DNA of 64,000 nt from positions 1-64,000 of the forward strand of contig JAPFDS010000067.1 in assembly GCA_026168805.1 (NCBI GenBank), written 5' to 3'. This DNA is from Caryophanales bacterium. GTDB taxonomy: Bacteria; Bacillota; Bacilli; Bacillales; Amphibacillaceae. Positions within the stretch are counted from its first letter, which is position 1. The number at the start of each line of letters is the position of its first letter. Shown here one piece after another: positions 52,816 through 61,980 of the stretch. A program made the position numbers and the translations under genes. The notes beneath the pieces are model-generated. The model saw nothing but the letters and a program-made list of their open reading frames with translations, did not search any database and was not told the DNA's origin.

Positions 52816-55548
52816 TTGGATGTTGAAAAGTACTTAATTTTTATAAGAGACCAAGATAAAACACCCGACATTGAAACTTGTACATATAACAATGGTAAAT
52901 GGGAAATCAAGTACTACGGTAATTCGACAGTTTATCCATATAATGCTCATAATGTTACTCAGTATAAGAACCCTATCAAAATAGACGCACAAATGAATAC
53001 TGTTTATCATCATCAACAACCGGTTCTCAACGTAAAGAAAATTTTGCAATTTGAACAACACACACGACTCATATTTAACGATTGTTCTGATAAAACATAC
53101 GAAAATTCAACTCTGTATGTAGAGCAATCCTCCTTAAGTAATAATAGTACACGCGATACATTTGATTATCTATCAGCATTAGCAAAGAGCGAGAGCAAAC
53201 CAGATGACGAACAACTATCCTTTTTGGGCAAGGCTTACCAAGAGATGACGCACATTCACCCGAAAAGTGTCTTGGCTCATTATCTAAGTGGAGAAACTCC
53301 TAATCACAAAGAGGACAATCAAACTTTAATTTTTCCTTTTGGATTGAATGCGAGTCAAAAATCAGCTACAGAAAAGGCTTTTTCAGAACAACTTAGTATT
53401 ATTGAAGGACCTCCAGGAACTGGTAAAACACAGACGATCTTAAACATCATTGCGAATGCTATTATTCGAAACGAAACGGTTGCTGTGGTTTCCAACAATA
53501 ACTCTGCTACTATGAACGTATTAGAAAAGCTCGAACAATATGGCTTTGATTTTTTAGCTGCTTACCTCGGTAACAAAGAAAATCAGAAAGCCTTTTTCGA
53601 CCATCAAATTGAAACCTTGCCGTCCATGGATAATTGGCATCTAGCTGAGCAAGAGCGGGAATCCATCCAAGCTCAACTACAACAGTCTCAACTTGAATTA
53701 GATGAAATGCTTCAATCGCAAAATAGACAGGCAAAGCTAACGTACCAATTGTCTGCCTTTCAAAAGGAGTATACATATTTTAAAGATTACATGGGTGATT
53801 TCAATCCTAAGAAATTCACATTCAAATCGATTTCACGATTAAACTCCAACCAAGTTTTACAATTGCTCATCCGATTTATGAATCATTTTAAAGAGGGAAA
53901 AATAAAGCTCAGACATAAACTATACAACATCATTTTTTATGGTGTTATTGATTTCAATCTGTATAAACTGGCTCCAGAAACAATTGTTACTTTATTACAA
54001 GAAACCTATTACAGCAAAGTCATAAGCGAATTGGAAGGAGAAATAGAAAGAATTAAAAAGCAGCTCAAAGATTACCACTTTGAAGAAAACATGAACATCC
54101 AAAGCGACGACTCCATGACATTGTTAAAAGATGCTTTAGCAAAAAAGTATGATACGGGGAAACGGCATACTTTTAATCCTTCCACTTTCAGGGGAAACTT
54201 TAACAAGTTCATCAAACAATACCCAGTTATTTTAAGTACAACACACTCTCTGCGTAATTCATCAGCAAAAGATTATCTTTTTGATTACGTTTTAATTGAT
54301 GAGGCATCGCAAGTTGATATTGTAACTGGTTCACTCGCTTTATCTTGCGCTAAAAATGCCGTTATCGTCGGGGATCAGATGCAACTTCCTCATGTTGTCC
54401 CAAAAGAGAGAAAAAAACGTACTGAAAAAATCTTTGAATCTTACCATGTAAATGAGGCCTACAATTATGCAGAACAAAGCTTATTGTCATCCATAAACTC
54501 TCTTTTTAGGGAAGTGCCTAAAACATTGTTAAAAGAACATTATCGATCTCACCCCGAGATTATTGGTTTTTGTAATCAGAAGTTTTACAATAACGAACTC
54601 ATCATTTTAACAAAGGATTCTGATATTGAGGTGCCTCTCATATTGTATGAAACAGTGGAAGGAAATCATGCGAGAGGTACAATTAACCAACGACAAGGGG
54701 ATGTCATTTACAATGAAATTATTCCAAATCAACAGATTAATCCCTCTACACATTCCGTTGGCATCATTGCTCCTTTCCGTGATCAGGCAGACTTGCTACA
54801 AGAAACTAAAACAGATAAAATGATTGAAGCTGATACGGTTCATAAATACCAAGGACAAGAAAAAGATATTATTATTTTGAGCACCGTATCGAATCACATT
54901 AAAGAAAATGACTTTGTCGATAACACAAACTTAATGAACGTTGCCATTTCTCGTGCCGTAAAGCAGTTAATTGTTGTTATTTCTGCCGGAAGTGAGAACT
55001 GGCACGGAACAAACATTGGTGATCTCGTTCGTTATGTTCGATATAATAATTTAGAAGTTATTGAAAGCGAAGTGCGATCCGTCTTTGACTTGTTATACAA
55101 AAGTTACTCTAAGCAACTGTTAAAGGTTATGAATAACAACAAGAAAGTATCTGAATACAATTCAGAAAACCTTATGAACGTCGTGATAGAAAAAATACTA
55201 AAAGAGCCAGAGTTCCAATCTCTACACCATGTATTGCATCAGCCGTTAATGATGCTCATTAGAGATCGTGAGAAATTGACTGAGGAAGAACGGACATACA
55301 CAATGAATGTCTTAACGCACACAGATTTTGTTATATACGACCAAATTGACAAACAGCCACTCTTAGTAGTTGAAGTGGATGGACACGCCTTTCATGCGAA
55401 CAACCCAGATCAACTTAGACGAGATGAAATGAAAGATACCATTTTACAAAAATACAACATCCCAATCATCCGATTGAAAACAACCGGAAGTGATGAAGAA
55501 ACAATCCTTAGAAATAAACTGAAAGAAGTTATGAAAAAACAATCATAA
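52816..55548 (+). CDS. SF1 (UPF1/DNA2-like) helicase with C-terminal DUF2726-like nuclease domain
   Basis: The 910-aa protein starts with TTG after AAAGGAG. Helicase motifs in order: I GPPGTGKTQ (198-206), II LIDEASQVD, III VGDQMQLP, IV LKEHYRSHPEI, V DTVHKYQGQEKD and VI NVAISRAVKQ. A charged helical insert (~265-430) interrupts the core. The last ~80 residues (DFVIYDQ, LLVVEVDGHAFH, RDEMKDTILQKYNIPIIRLKT) form a DUF2726/Vsr-like PD-(D/E)xK nuclease domain. Such helicase-nuclease fusions are often linked to nucleic-acid defence. It is a single gene with no clear partner, so the defence role is inference. Confidence 0.85.
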   Translation: MDVEKYLIFIRDQDKTPDIETCTYNNGKWEIKYYGNSTVYPYNAHNVTQYKNPIKIDAQMNTVYHHQQPVLNVKKILQFEQHTRLIFNDCSDKTYENSTLYVEQSSLSNNSTRDTFDYLSALAKSESKPDDEQLSFLGKAYQEMTHIHPKSVLAHYLSGETPNHKEDNQTLIFPFGLNASQKSATEKAFSEQLSIIEGPPGTGKTQTILNIIANAIIRNETVAVVSNNNSATMNVLEKLEQYGFDFLAAYLGNKENQKAFFDHQIETLPSMDNWHLAEQERESIQAQLQQSQLELDEMLQSQNRQAKLTYQLSAFQKEYTYFKDYMGDFNPKKFTFKSISRLNSNQVLQLLIRFMNHFKEGKIKLRHKLYNIIFYGVIDFNLYKLAPETIVTLLQETYYSKVISELEGEIERIKKQLKDYHFEENMNIQSDDSMTLLKDALAKKYDTGKRHTFNPSTFRGNFNKFIKQYPVILSTTHSLRNSSAKDYLFDYVLIDEASQVDIVTGSLALSCAKNAVIVGDQMQLPHVVPKERKKRTEKIFESYHVNEAYNYAEQSLLSSINSLFREVPKTLLKEHYRSHPEIIGFCNQKFYNNELIILTKDSDIEVPLILYETVEGNHARGTINQRQGDVIYNEIIPNQQINPSTHSVGIIAPFRDQADLLQETKTDKMIEADTVHKYQGQEKDIIILSTVSNHIKENDFVDNTNLMNVAISRAVKQLIVVISAGSENWHGTNIGDLVRYVRYNNLEVIESEVRSVFDLLYKSYSKQLLKVMNNNKKVSEYNSENLMNVVIEKILKEPEFQSLHHVLHQPLMMLIRDREKLTEEERTYTMNVLTHTDFVIYDQIDKQPLLVVEVDGHAFHANNPDQLRRDEMKDTILQKYNIPIIRLKTTGSDEETILRNKLKEVMKKQS

Positions 55549-55659
55549 TCTTTCCACTGGCAACGTGTCATAAAGTGAAACTTTATTCAGTGGGGGGTTC
55601 TTTGCTAGATGACACATATCGATTATACTTGATTGTACAATCAGACTGGAGGAATCGTT

Positions 55660-57336
55660 ATGATCCAGAAAGGAATTAGACACTCTAAACGATATCGAGA
55701 AATAGTGAATGTCTTTATTAAAAATGGTTTAAGCCACCTTTTATATCGAATCGGTTTAACAGACAATAAAATAAAGACAGCTAAAGCTGACCAACAAAAA
55801 ACCAATGATAACCTGGTCCATTTGGGGAACAAATTACGACTATCTCTTCAGGAATTAGGCCCAACTTTTATTAAGCTCGGACAAATCGCTAGTACGAGAA
55901 GAGATCTTATACCAGAAGAAATCGGCCATGAATTGGAAAAGTTACAAGATGACGTGCTAGGCTTTTCCATCGAAGAAGTCGAGGAAATTTTTCAAGAGGA
56001 ATTTGGCAAGACGACGAATGAAATGTTTCACGACTTTTCGCCAAAGCCAATCGCAACGGCGTCTATTGGTCAAGTTCACTTTGCCCGTCTCGATTCTGGT
56101 GAAGAAGTCGCCATTAAAATCCAACGACCAAATATCCAAGCATCCATCGAAACAGATTTAGATATACTCTTTCACATCGGACGCTTAATTGAAGACAAAA
56201 CAAAATGGGGAAAAAACTATCAAATCCTAAATGTGATTGATGAGTTCTCTACGTCACTTAGAAACGAACTGGACTATCTCACAGAAGGTCGCAATGCGGA
56301 TAAAATGCGGAAGCAATTTGCTGCGGATGAGACCGTCCATATTCCTGCGATCCACTGGGAGTACACATCCCGAAAAGTACTCACAATGGAAAAAGTGACC
56401 GGCATTAAAGTAAGTCAAATCAACCAACTGAAAGAGCAAGGCTATGATCTTCCTTTAATTGCGAAGCGGATTGCGGAGTCTCTATTTAGCCAAGTGTTGG
56501 ATCACGGATTTTTCCATGGAGACCCACATCCAGGTAATATTTTCATTCTGCCGAGGAATATCATTTCTTACGTCGACTTCGGAATGGTCGGTCAATTAAA
56601 CGATCAGATGCAGTCGCAATTTTCCTCTCTCCTGATTGCAGTGTATCAAAATAATCCGGATGAAATGATCCAAACCTTTGAAGAGATGAATTTATTAAAT
56701 CGCGTGGATGACATCGATGCACTACGTCGTGAATTGGAAAAATTACTTAAAACATATTATGACGTATCCTTAACAGAAATTAGCTTAGGAAAACTACTCA
56801 TTGAGATTTTTACGATTGCTTATCGTCACCAAATGGACGTTCCAACAGATATTACTGTTCTGGCAAAAGCAATCGTTACAGCTGAGGAAGTCATTGAACA
56901 ATTAGATCCAACCTTTAGCATTATGGAAGCCGTTGAACCCTTTGCGATAAAAATCATGAAAGAACGGCTCCATCCACGGAATTTGTTAAAACGTGCAGTA
57001 AAAAGCTCTCTAGAGGATATTGAAACATTAAGAAGCTTACCAAAAGATATTCAACATACAGCAAAAACGGTGAGCAAGGGGCGGTTGAAAGTGAACGTAC
57101 ATGTAGAAGACGCTCCAACCTTTTTACAGCGCCTTGACCGTATTAGCAACCGATTATCTTTTAGTATCATTTTACTAGCCTTCAGCATACTCATGGTCGG
57201 TCTCATTATCGGTGCTTCGATTGCTGGTGAAACGAATACATTATTCAAATTACCTGTCATCGAACTAGGTGGAATCGTTGCGTTCCTTATGTTTGTGTTC
57301 ATGTTGTTTTCCATCTTTCGCTCGGGGAGAATGTAG
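55660..57336 (+). CDS. UbiB/AarF (ABC1) family atypical kinase
   Basis: The protein has 558 aa from the ATG at 55660 (GGAGGAATCGTT upstream). The KxGQ motif in FIKLGQIASTRRDLIP, IATASIGQVH, VAIKIQRP and HGDPHPGNIF with DFGMVG mark the ADCK/UbiB fold; two C-terminal membrane helices (~500-520, 530-550) anchor it. UbiB proteins support isoprenoid quinone or lipid metabolism, and in Bacillus the role is poorly defined. Confidence 0.9.
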   Translation: MIQKGIRHSKRYREIVNVFIKNGLSHLLYRIGLTDNKIKTAKADQQKTNDNLVHLGNKLRLSLQELGPTFIKLGQIASTRRDLIPEEIGHELEKLQDDVLGFSIEEVEEIFQEEFGKTTNEMFHDFSPKPIATASIGQVHFARLDSGEEVAIKIQRPNIQASIETDLDILFHIGRLIEDKTKWGKNYQILNVIDEFSTSLRNELDYLTEGRNADKMRKQFAADETVHIPAIHWEYTSRKVLTMEKVTGIKVSQINQLKEQGYDLPLIAKRIAESLFSQVLDHGFFHGDPHPGNIFILPRNIISYVDFGMVGQLNDQMQSQFSSLLIAVYQNNPDEMIQTFEEMNLLNRVDDIDALRRELEKLLKTYYDVSLTEISLGKLLIEIFTIAYRHQMDVPTDITVLAKAIVTAEEVIEQLDPTFSIMEAVEPFAIKIMKERLHPRNLLKRAVKSSLEDIETLRSLPKDIQHTAKTVSKGRLKVNVHVEDAPTFLQRLDRISNRLSFSIILLAFSILMVGLIIGASIAGETNTLFKLPVIELGGIVAFLMFVFMLFSIFRSGRM

Positions 57337-57512
57337 CTATAGACTAAAGGTTAATGTTTGTTTACAAGCACTTTACATTATAGAGTTATTCGCCCTACAT
57401 ATTTACAATCCTCAAAACATATGTATAATTTTATATATAGAGAGACAGGATAAATACTCTATGTAAAGTTGTAGAGCATCTCAGCAACACATCATACAAG
57501 GAGGTTATTATC

Positions 57513-57713
57513 ATGTCAGACAACAGTTTTAAAGACAAAGTAGAAGGTGCAAAAGATAAGATAAAAGGTACAGCAAAAGAAGCCTATGGGAAAGCTACCG
57601 ACGATACATCTAAAAAAGTCGAAGGTAAAAAGGACCAACTTAAAGGCGAAGCGAAGTCAAAAGTTGGCGAAGTGAAAGATGCATTCAAAAATAAAGATGA
57701 GGATGAAAAATAA
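57513..57713 (+). CDS. csbD: CsbD-family stress protein
   Basis: This small hydrophilic protein of 66 aa is rich in Lys, Gly, Asp and Glu, with DKVEGAKDKIKGTAKEAYGKAT and KKVEGKKDQLKGEAK repeats of the CsbD family. In B. subtilis csbD is under sigma-B control; no convincing sigma-B promoter is visible here. AAGGAGG precedes the ATG by 8 bases. Confidence 0.92.
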   Translation: MSDNSFKDKVEGAKDKIKGTAKEAYGKATDDTSKKVEGKKDQLKGEAKSKVGEVKDAFKNKDEDEK

Positions 57714-57723
57714 ATTTAGTCAT

Positions 57724-57761
57724 AAAAAACAATCTGTTGATGATCAACAGATTGTTTTTTT
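57724..57761 (+). terminator. Terminator of csbD
   Basis: AAAAACAATCTGTTGA pairs with TCAACAGATTGTTTTT; a long U-run follows. Confidence 0.85.
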
Positions 57762-57794
57762 GTGGACAAGTCGTCGCAAAGGTAGTGTTCCACT

Positions 57795-59369
57795 TTAATC
57801 TAATGTAACATCCCTTAAGTACGGGAAACTACTTGGGAATTGGAAGAACCCGTCTACTTCATCACTTAATCCTGCTAATAACACCGAATGATAGACTGGA
57901 ACAATTGGTGCTTCATCAATAATAATTTGTTGTGCTTCTTTATACAGGTCTAATCGCTCATCCTCATCTGTCGTTTTTCGTGCTTGCTCAAGTAAATCAT
58001 CTACTTCATCATTGGCAAAGAATGAGCGGTTTCCTGGGTCCCCACCGTTTTCAGAATGGAACATTGGATACAGTCCGTAGTCAGCATCTAACGTTACTGT
58101 TCCCCAACTTCCTACATATAAATCTGTGTCTCCATTCCCTGTCACTTCTAAATAAGCTCCCGTTTCTAACATTTCTATATTCAGGTCAATCCCAATTTCA
58201 CTTAATTGCGCCTGGGCAACTTCTGCTAAATCGGATGTCGTACGGTCATGCGTTAAAATGTCCGCAGAAAATCCATCTTCATAACCCGCTTCAGCGAGCA
58301 ATGATTTTGCTTTTTCTACATCAAATTCGATTGGTTCGAGTTCATCACTATATCCTTGGACAGTAGGCGCAAGTGGTCCTATCGCTGGTAAAGCAACGCC
58401 ATCGGTTACCCCATCAATAATTTCTTCTTTATTGATTGCCATCGAAATCGCTTGTCTGACCCGCACATCATCAAATGGTTCCTTCTCTGTGTTTATACCA
58501 ATATACGATAAACTAGCACTATCAGATTCCATCACACTCGTTCCGTCACTACTATTAATTTGTTCAATATCATTCGCATTCACAGGATACGTAATTTGTG
58601 CCTCGCCTGTTTCAAGTTCAGCTAAGCGTGTACCATCTTCTGGAACTACCTTAAATGTAACTGAATCTACATGTGCCTCCTCGCCCCAATAATCTTCATT
58701 TTTGACCAATGTTACATACTCCCCATGACTACGTTCATCAAACTTAAAATAGCCTGTTCCTACAGGGTGTTCATCTACGGAAGCAAAAGGATCTTTCCCA
58801 TTTTCAACCGCTTCATAATCCGCTTCGATCGACTTTAAACTAATCATATGGCCACCTGGATGAGCTAAATGCAACGGCAAGGCCGAGAAAGGATAGGCCG
58901 TCGTAATTTCTACTGTATATTCATCTGTTACTTCTACTTCTTCAATCATATCAAATAAAAATGCAAGCGGAGACCCGATATCTGGATCAAGTACACGATC
59001 TAAATTCGCTTTAACCACTTCTGCATTCAATTCTGTATCGTCATGAAACGTAACATCTTCCCTAATTTTTGCTTCCCAAACCGTATCACTAATTTGCTCT
59101 AAACTTTCAGCCAATGCTGGTTGCAAGTTTAGATCTGTATCCCAGGCAACTAATGTGTCATACATGGCGTTCATCACATACAATGAATTCCCATCATTTG
59201 CTGCATGTGGATCAAGTGACACTGGGGCAGATGCTACATCAACAACAAGGTCTCCCCCATCACTAGTAGCTTTTTCTTCAGCGCCATCTTCTTCACCATC
59301 TCCTGCACAAGCCACCAAACTAGTTACTACCAATAAAATAAAAAGGACAATCCATTTCTGTCTTCTCAT
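57795..59369 (-). CDS. Solitary peptide/nickel-type ABC substrate-binding lipoprotein
   Basis: This protein of 524 aa has a lipobox TSLVAC (Cys21) and a SBP_bac_5 domain with ASAPVSLDPHAAND, WEAKIREDVTFHD, and VRQAISMAINKEEI. It is related to GsiB/DppA receptors. No permease or ATPase gene lies nearby, so it presumably works with a transporter elsewhere, possibly the OppBCDF set of this window. Like oppA it is very acidic. AAGGGG precedes the ATG. Confidence 0.88.
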   Translation of the reverse strand: MRRQKWIVLFILLVVTSLVACAGDGEEDGAEEKATSDGGDLVVDVASAPVSLDPHAANDGNSLYVMNAMYDTLVAWDTDLNLQPALAESLEQISDTVWEAKIREDVTFHDDTELNAEVVKANLDRVLDPDIGSPLAFLFDMIEEVEVTDEYTVEITTAYPFSALPLHLAHPGGHMISLKSIEADYEAVENGKDPFASVDEHPVGTGYFKFDERSHGEYVTLVKNEDYWGEEAHVDSVTFKVVPEDGTRLAELETGEAQITYPVNANDIEQINSSDGTSVMESDSASLSYIGINTEKEPFDDVRVRQAISMAINKEEIIDGVTDGVALPAIGPLAPTVQGYSDELEPIEFDVEKAKSLLAEAGYEDGFSADILTHDRTTSDLAEVAQAQLSEIGIDLNIEMLETGAYLEVTGNGDTDLYVGSWGTVTLDADYGLYPMFHSENGGDPGNRSFFANDEVDDLLEQARKTTDEDERLDLYKEAQQIIIDEAPIVPVYHSVLLAGLSDEVDGFFQFPSSFPYLRDVTLD

Positions 59370-59502
59370 GCTGCACCCCTTGTTTTTAAAATTATTAAAT
59401 GTTTTTGATTATACCATTCACTGTATAATTAATCATGTACTATATACTACTTCCCAAAAATAAACAATAGGTGGAAAGTATCGTTCTATTCCACCAATAA
59501 AA

Positions 59503-60525
59503 TCATTCATCCATATTAACGAATGGTTCATGATACTCTAGCAGCCCTTTGATTTGTGTAACGTATAATTCCTTGCCAGCTACATAACGATTGAAATCAA
59601 AGATCACTGGCACCCTATTCCCGCCAATGGCGAATAACGCTTTTCCTTCTCTTGGAAGATAAGCAGATGTGTGGATCGTTCCAGCAGATGCATCATATTT
59701 ATTTGAAAAAACATCTCGTTCCTCATTATTTAATATTTGATATGCTTCGGAGACGTCCATTCCATGCTCCCGTTGATGTTCAATCTCTTTTTTCCTCCTG
59801 ATCGACTCACCTGTCCGGTTACGGTTTTCTTCGGTTAATACTTCAAAATGATTGGTGCTAACATTTGATCTTCGTGCGATAACCTTTCTCGGAGATGCTT
59901 CGACAACATACGTTTCACCATGAGGATCGGTCAATACGTAACTAAATGTCGTTCTATGGGGAATTTCTTTTAACAAATGGATCGCTTCTTCTACATTTGC
60001 ACATGTTTCTAACACTAACCGGCCAATCATATTACACAAAAACCCATCGCCTCTGCGCACGCGGTTAATAAAGTTGTAGCCCATTGCAAGTCCCTTTTCA
60101 TTCATGCCATCCGTACGTCCGGTGATTTGCATCGAAGGTCCAATCGTTGCATACCCCTCATCTGTCGGCTGATAGATTACGTATCGCCCCTCATAGTACC
60201 GAGGGTGGCTATCATAATTGCGGACCATAAATTCAGGCCCCGTTAAAATAGAACATCCACTCTTCACATATTCAAGATAGTAGCCTCCAAACTCCCTGAG
60301 GGCATCTGCTAACCCTTGGAGTTCATCTAGCATCGGTGGATGATAGTTAGAAAAAAGTCCAATGGCTTCTTTTTCATCTATAATAAAATCACGCTTTCTT
60401 CTCGTCTTCCATTGTTTCTCACGTCTCTTCAAAATAGGAGAATCCTTTAACAACTCCCCTTGTCGAAACCCAAAATCATAGTGATTTCCTTTAAATTGAA
60501 TGACATCGCTATAATATTTTTTCAT
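59503..60525 (-). CDS. C45-family (penicillin acyltransferase-like) Ntn hydrolase
   Basis: The protein has 340 aa from the ATG at 60525 (GAGGAGATTCATACG upstream); longer in-frame starts to 60597 lack a site. The segment SGCSI provides the expected nucleophilic Cys (residue 91) after autocleavage, followed by VRNYDSHP and DGMNEKGLAMGYNF, as in acyl-CoA:6-aminopenicillanate acyltransferase-like and choloylglycine-type hydrolases. It probably cleaves an amide bond in the cytosol. It is divergent from a symporter gene across a shared palindrome. Confidence 0.85.
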   Translation of the reverse strand: MKKYYSDVIQFKGNHYDFGFRQGELLKDSPILKRREKQWKTRRKRDFIIDEKEAIGLFSNYHPPMLDELQGLADALREFGGYYLEYVKSGCSILTGPEFMVRNYDSHPRYYEGRYVIYQPTDEGYATIGPSMQITGRTDGMNEKGLAMGYNFINRVRRGDGFLCNMIGRLVLETCANVEEAIHLLKEIPHRTTFSYVLTDPHGETYVVEASPRKVIARRSNVSTNHFEVLTEENRNRTGESIRRKKEIEHQREHGMDVSEAYQILNNEERDVFSNKYDASAGTIHTSAYLPREGKALFAIGGNRVPVIFDFNRYVAGKELYVTQIKGLLEYHEPFVNMDE

Positions 60526-60651
60526 CGTATGAATCTCCTCTATAAACATCATAAAACACACACAACTTGCATATACCATATCATGGACAAGCCTCATGAT
60601 AATAGATTTTTGTTCCTATCTGAATGAAATTCATTAATCTATATGGAGCTT

Positions 60652-60674
60652 ATTGTAATCCATTTGATTACAAT
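60652..60674. promoter_or_regulatory. Perfect palindrome in the divergent acyltransferase-symporter gap
   Basis: ATTGTAATC (60652-60660) and GATTACAAT (60666-60674) form perfect 9-bp arms with a 5-base centre, an operator-like dyad midway between two divergent genes. The regulator is unknown. Confidence 0.55.
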
Positions 60675-60730
60675 ATTTGTCCATGATACCATTGACGTAA
60701 TATTTAAAAAAATCAAAGGATGGTGAACAG

Positions 60731-61708
60731 ATGAGGTTAATTGTTAAATTAGCATTAGGTATTATTGTTGGTATTGTGATTGGGTTAGTTGCGCCCATCG
60801 AACTTTCGCGGGTTATTGTGACTTTTAAAGAATTATTTGGTCAATTGCTTGGCTTTACCATTCCACTCATTATTATTTTCTTCATTGCCAGTGGAATAGC
60901 GAGTTTTGGTAAAGGCTCTGGAAAAATGTTAGGGCTTACATCACTATTCGCCTATAGTTCTTCAGTTCTTGCTGGAATTTTAGCATTTATTGTTGCATTA
61001 ATATTTATTCCTATGATTACAGCTACAGGCGGTGGGGCTGAAGAAGCGGAAGGATTCAAACCATTTTTCGAAATGGAAATTGACCCCATTACAGGTGTTA
61101 TGACTGCCCTTGTTGTTGCATTTGTTTTCGGAATTGGCATTACCCGAATGAACAGTCCAACATTAAAGTCATTTTTTGATGAAGGAAAGGAAATTATTGA
61201 ACAATTAATTTGGAAAATCATTATTCCTATTTTACCATTTTATATCGGAAGTATTTTCGCAGAATTAGCTGCGGATGGAACAGTCTTTGAAACGTTAAAA
61301 ACGTTTGGAATCGTACTGTTAATTGCGGTTATTGTTCATTGGGTGTGGCTGTTTGTATTATTTACTGCTGCAGGAACATATACAGGTAGGAATCCATTTA
61401 AGGCACTTAAAAATATGCTTCCAGCTTACTTTACGGGATTAGGAACGATGTCCAGTGCGGCTACTATTCCTGTCACCGTCAGGCAAACAAAACGAAATGG
61501 CGTGAGTGATGGGCTAGCGGATTCAGCTGTACCATTATCGGCAAACATTCATTTAGCAGGTAGTACGATTACACTCGTCCTCTGCTCGGTGGCTGTGATG
61601 GTATTATCAAACGATCTATCAATGCCAACCTTTGGCGAAATGTTACCATTTATTTTAATGCTAGGAATTATTATGATCGCGGCTCCGGGAGTTCCAGACG
61701 CGTCATAG
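60731..61708 (+). pseudogene. Truncated dicarboxylate/amino acid:cation symporter (SDF family)
   Basis: The frame of 325 aa has the SDF fold up to TM7: LLGFTIPLIIIFFIASGIASFG, TGLGTMSSAATIPVT (the serine-rich hairpin) and PLSANIHLAGSTITL. It then breaks off in IMIAAPGVPDAS. Family members run to about 400 aa and continue with GVPGG, HP2 and TM8 with an NxxGD substrate motif; all of that is missing, so the product cannot work. Prophage-type DNA follows immediately. The break after APGVP is most simply a prophage integration junction. Confidence 0.75.
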
Positions 61709-61725
61709 CTATCATACATAAAAAA

Positions 61726-61751
61726 GAGGGCAGGTCCTCGCACCCACCCTC
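61726..61751 (-). terminator. Hairpin at the prophage-side junction
   Basis: GAGGG-ca-GGT pairs with ACC-ca-CCCTC, followed on the minus strand by TTTTTTAT. It could end leftward phage transcription. Confidence 0.55.
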
Positions 61752-61805
61752 AGCCTTACCCCTTCATGTAGGAAAGGATGCATTTATTATATACAATTCC
61801 ATTCA

Positions 61806-61830
61806 AGAGCGCAATTGAGCGCTCTTTTTC
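61806..61830 (+). terminator. Hairpin terminator in the junction region
   Basis: AGAGCGC / GCGCTCT around AATTGA, followed by TTTTCTT. Confidence 0.6.
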
Positions 61831-61872
61831 TTGTGCAAAAACATTATTTTTATAGAAAGCCTAAAGAACTTG

Positions 61873-61935
61873 GTGCCTGATGTTTATCAATTAGACTGTG
61901 GAGATTATACGTATTGGATTAAAATTGAAAAGTAG
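61873..61935 (+). pseudogene. Possible 3' fragment of a protein gene
   Basis: A frame open from about 61822 ends with VPDVYQLDCGDYTYWIKIEK and a stop at 61935. This looks like a real C-terminus, but no start or ribosome site precedes it, and a terminator hairpin with T-run follows at 61953. It may be a gene tail left by phage recombination. The identification is tentative. Confidence 0.3.
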
Positions 61936-61952
61936 TAAGATAAATAGAACTT

Positions 61953-61980
61953 AAGAGGGGCGCTAACCCCTCTTTTTTTA
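61953..61980 (+). terminator. Terminator between the fragment and the endolysin gene
   Basis: AAGAGGGG / CCCCTCTT around CGCTAA with eight T on the plus strand. Confidence 0.7.

Noticed and set aside
57337-57512. Sigma-B promoter for csbD
   Set aside because: No pair resembling GTTTAA and GGGTAT at 12-15 base spacing is visible.
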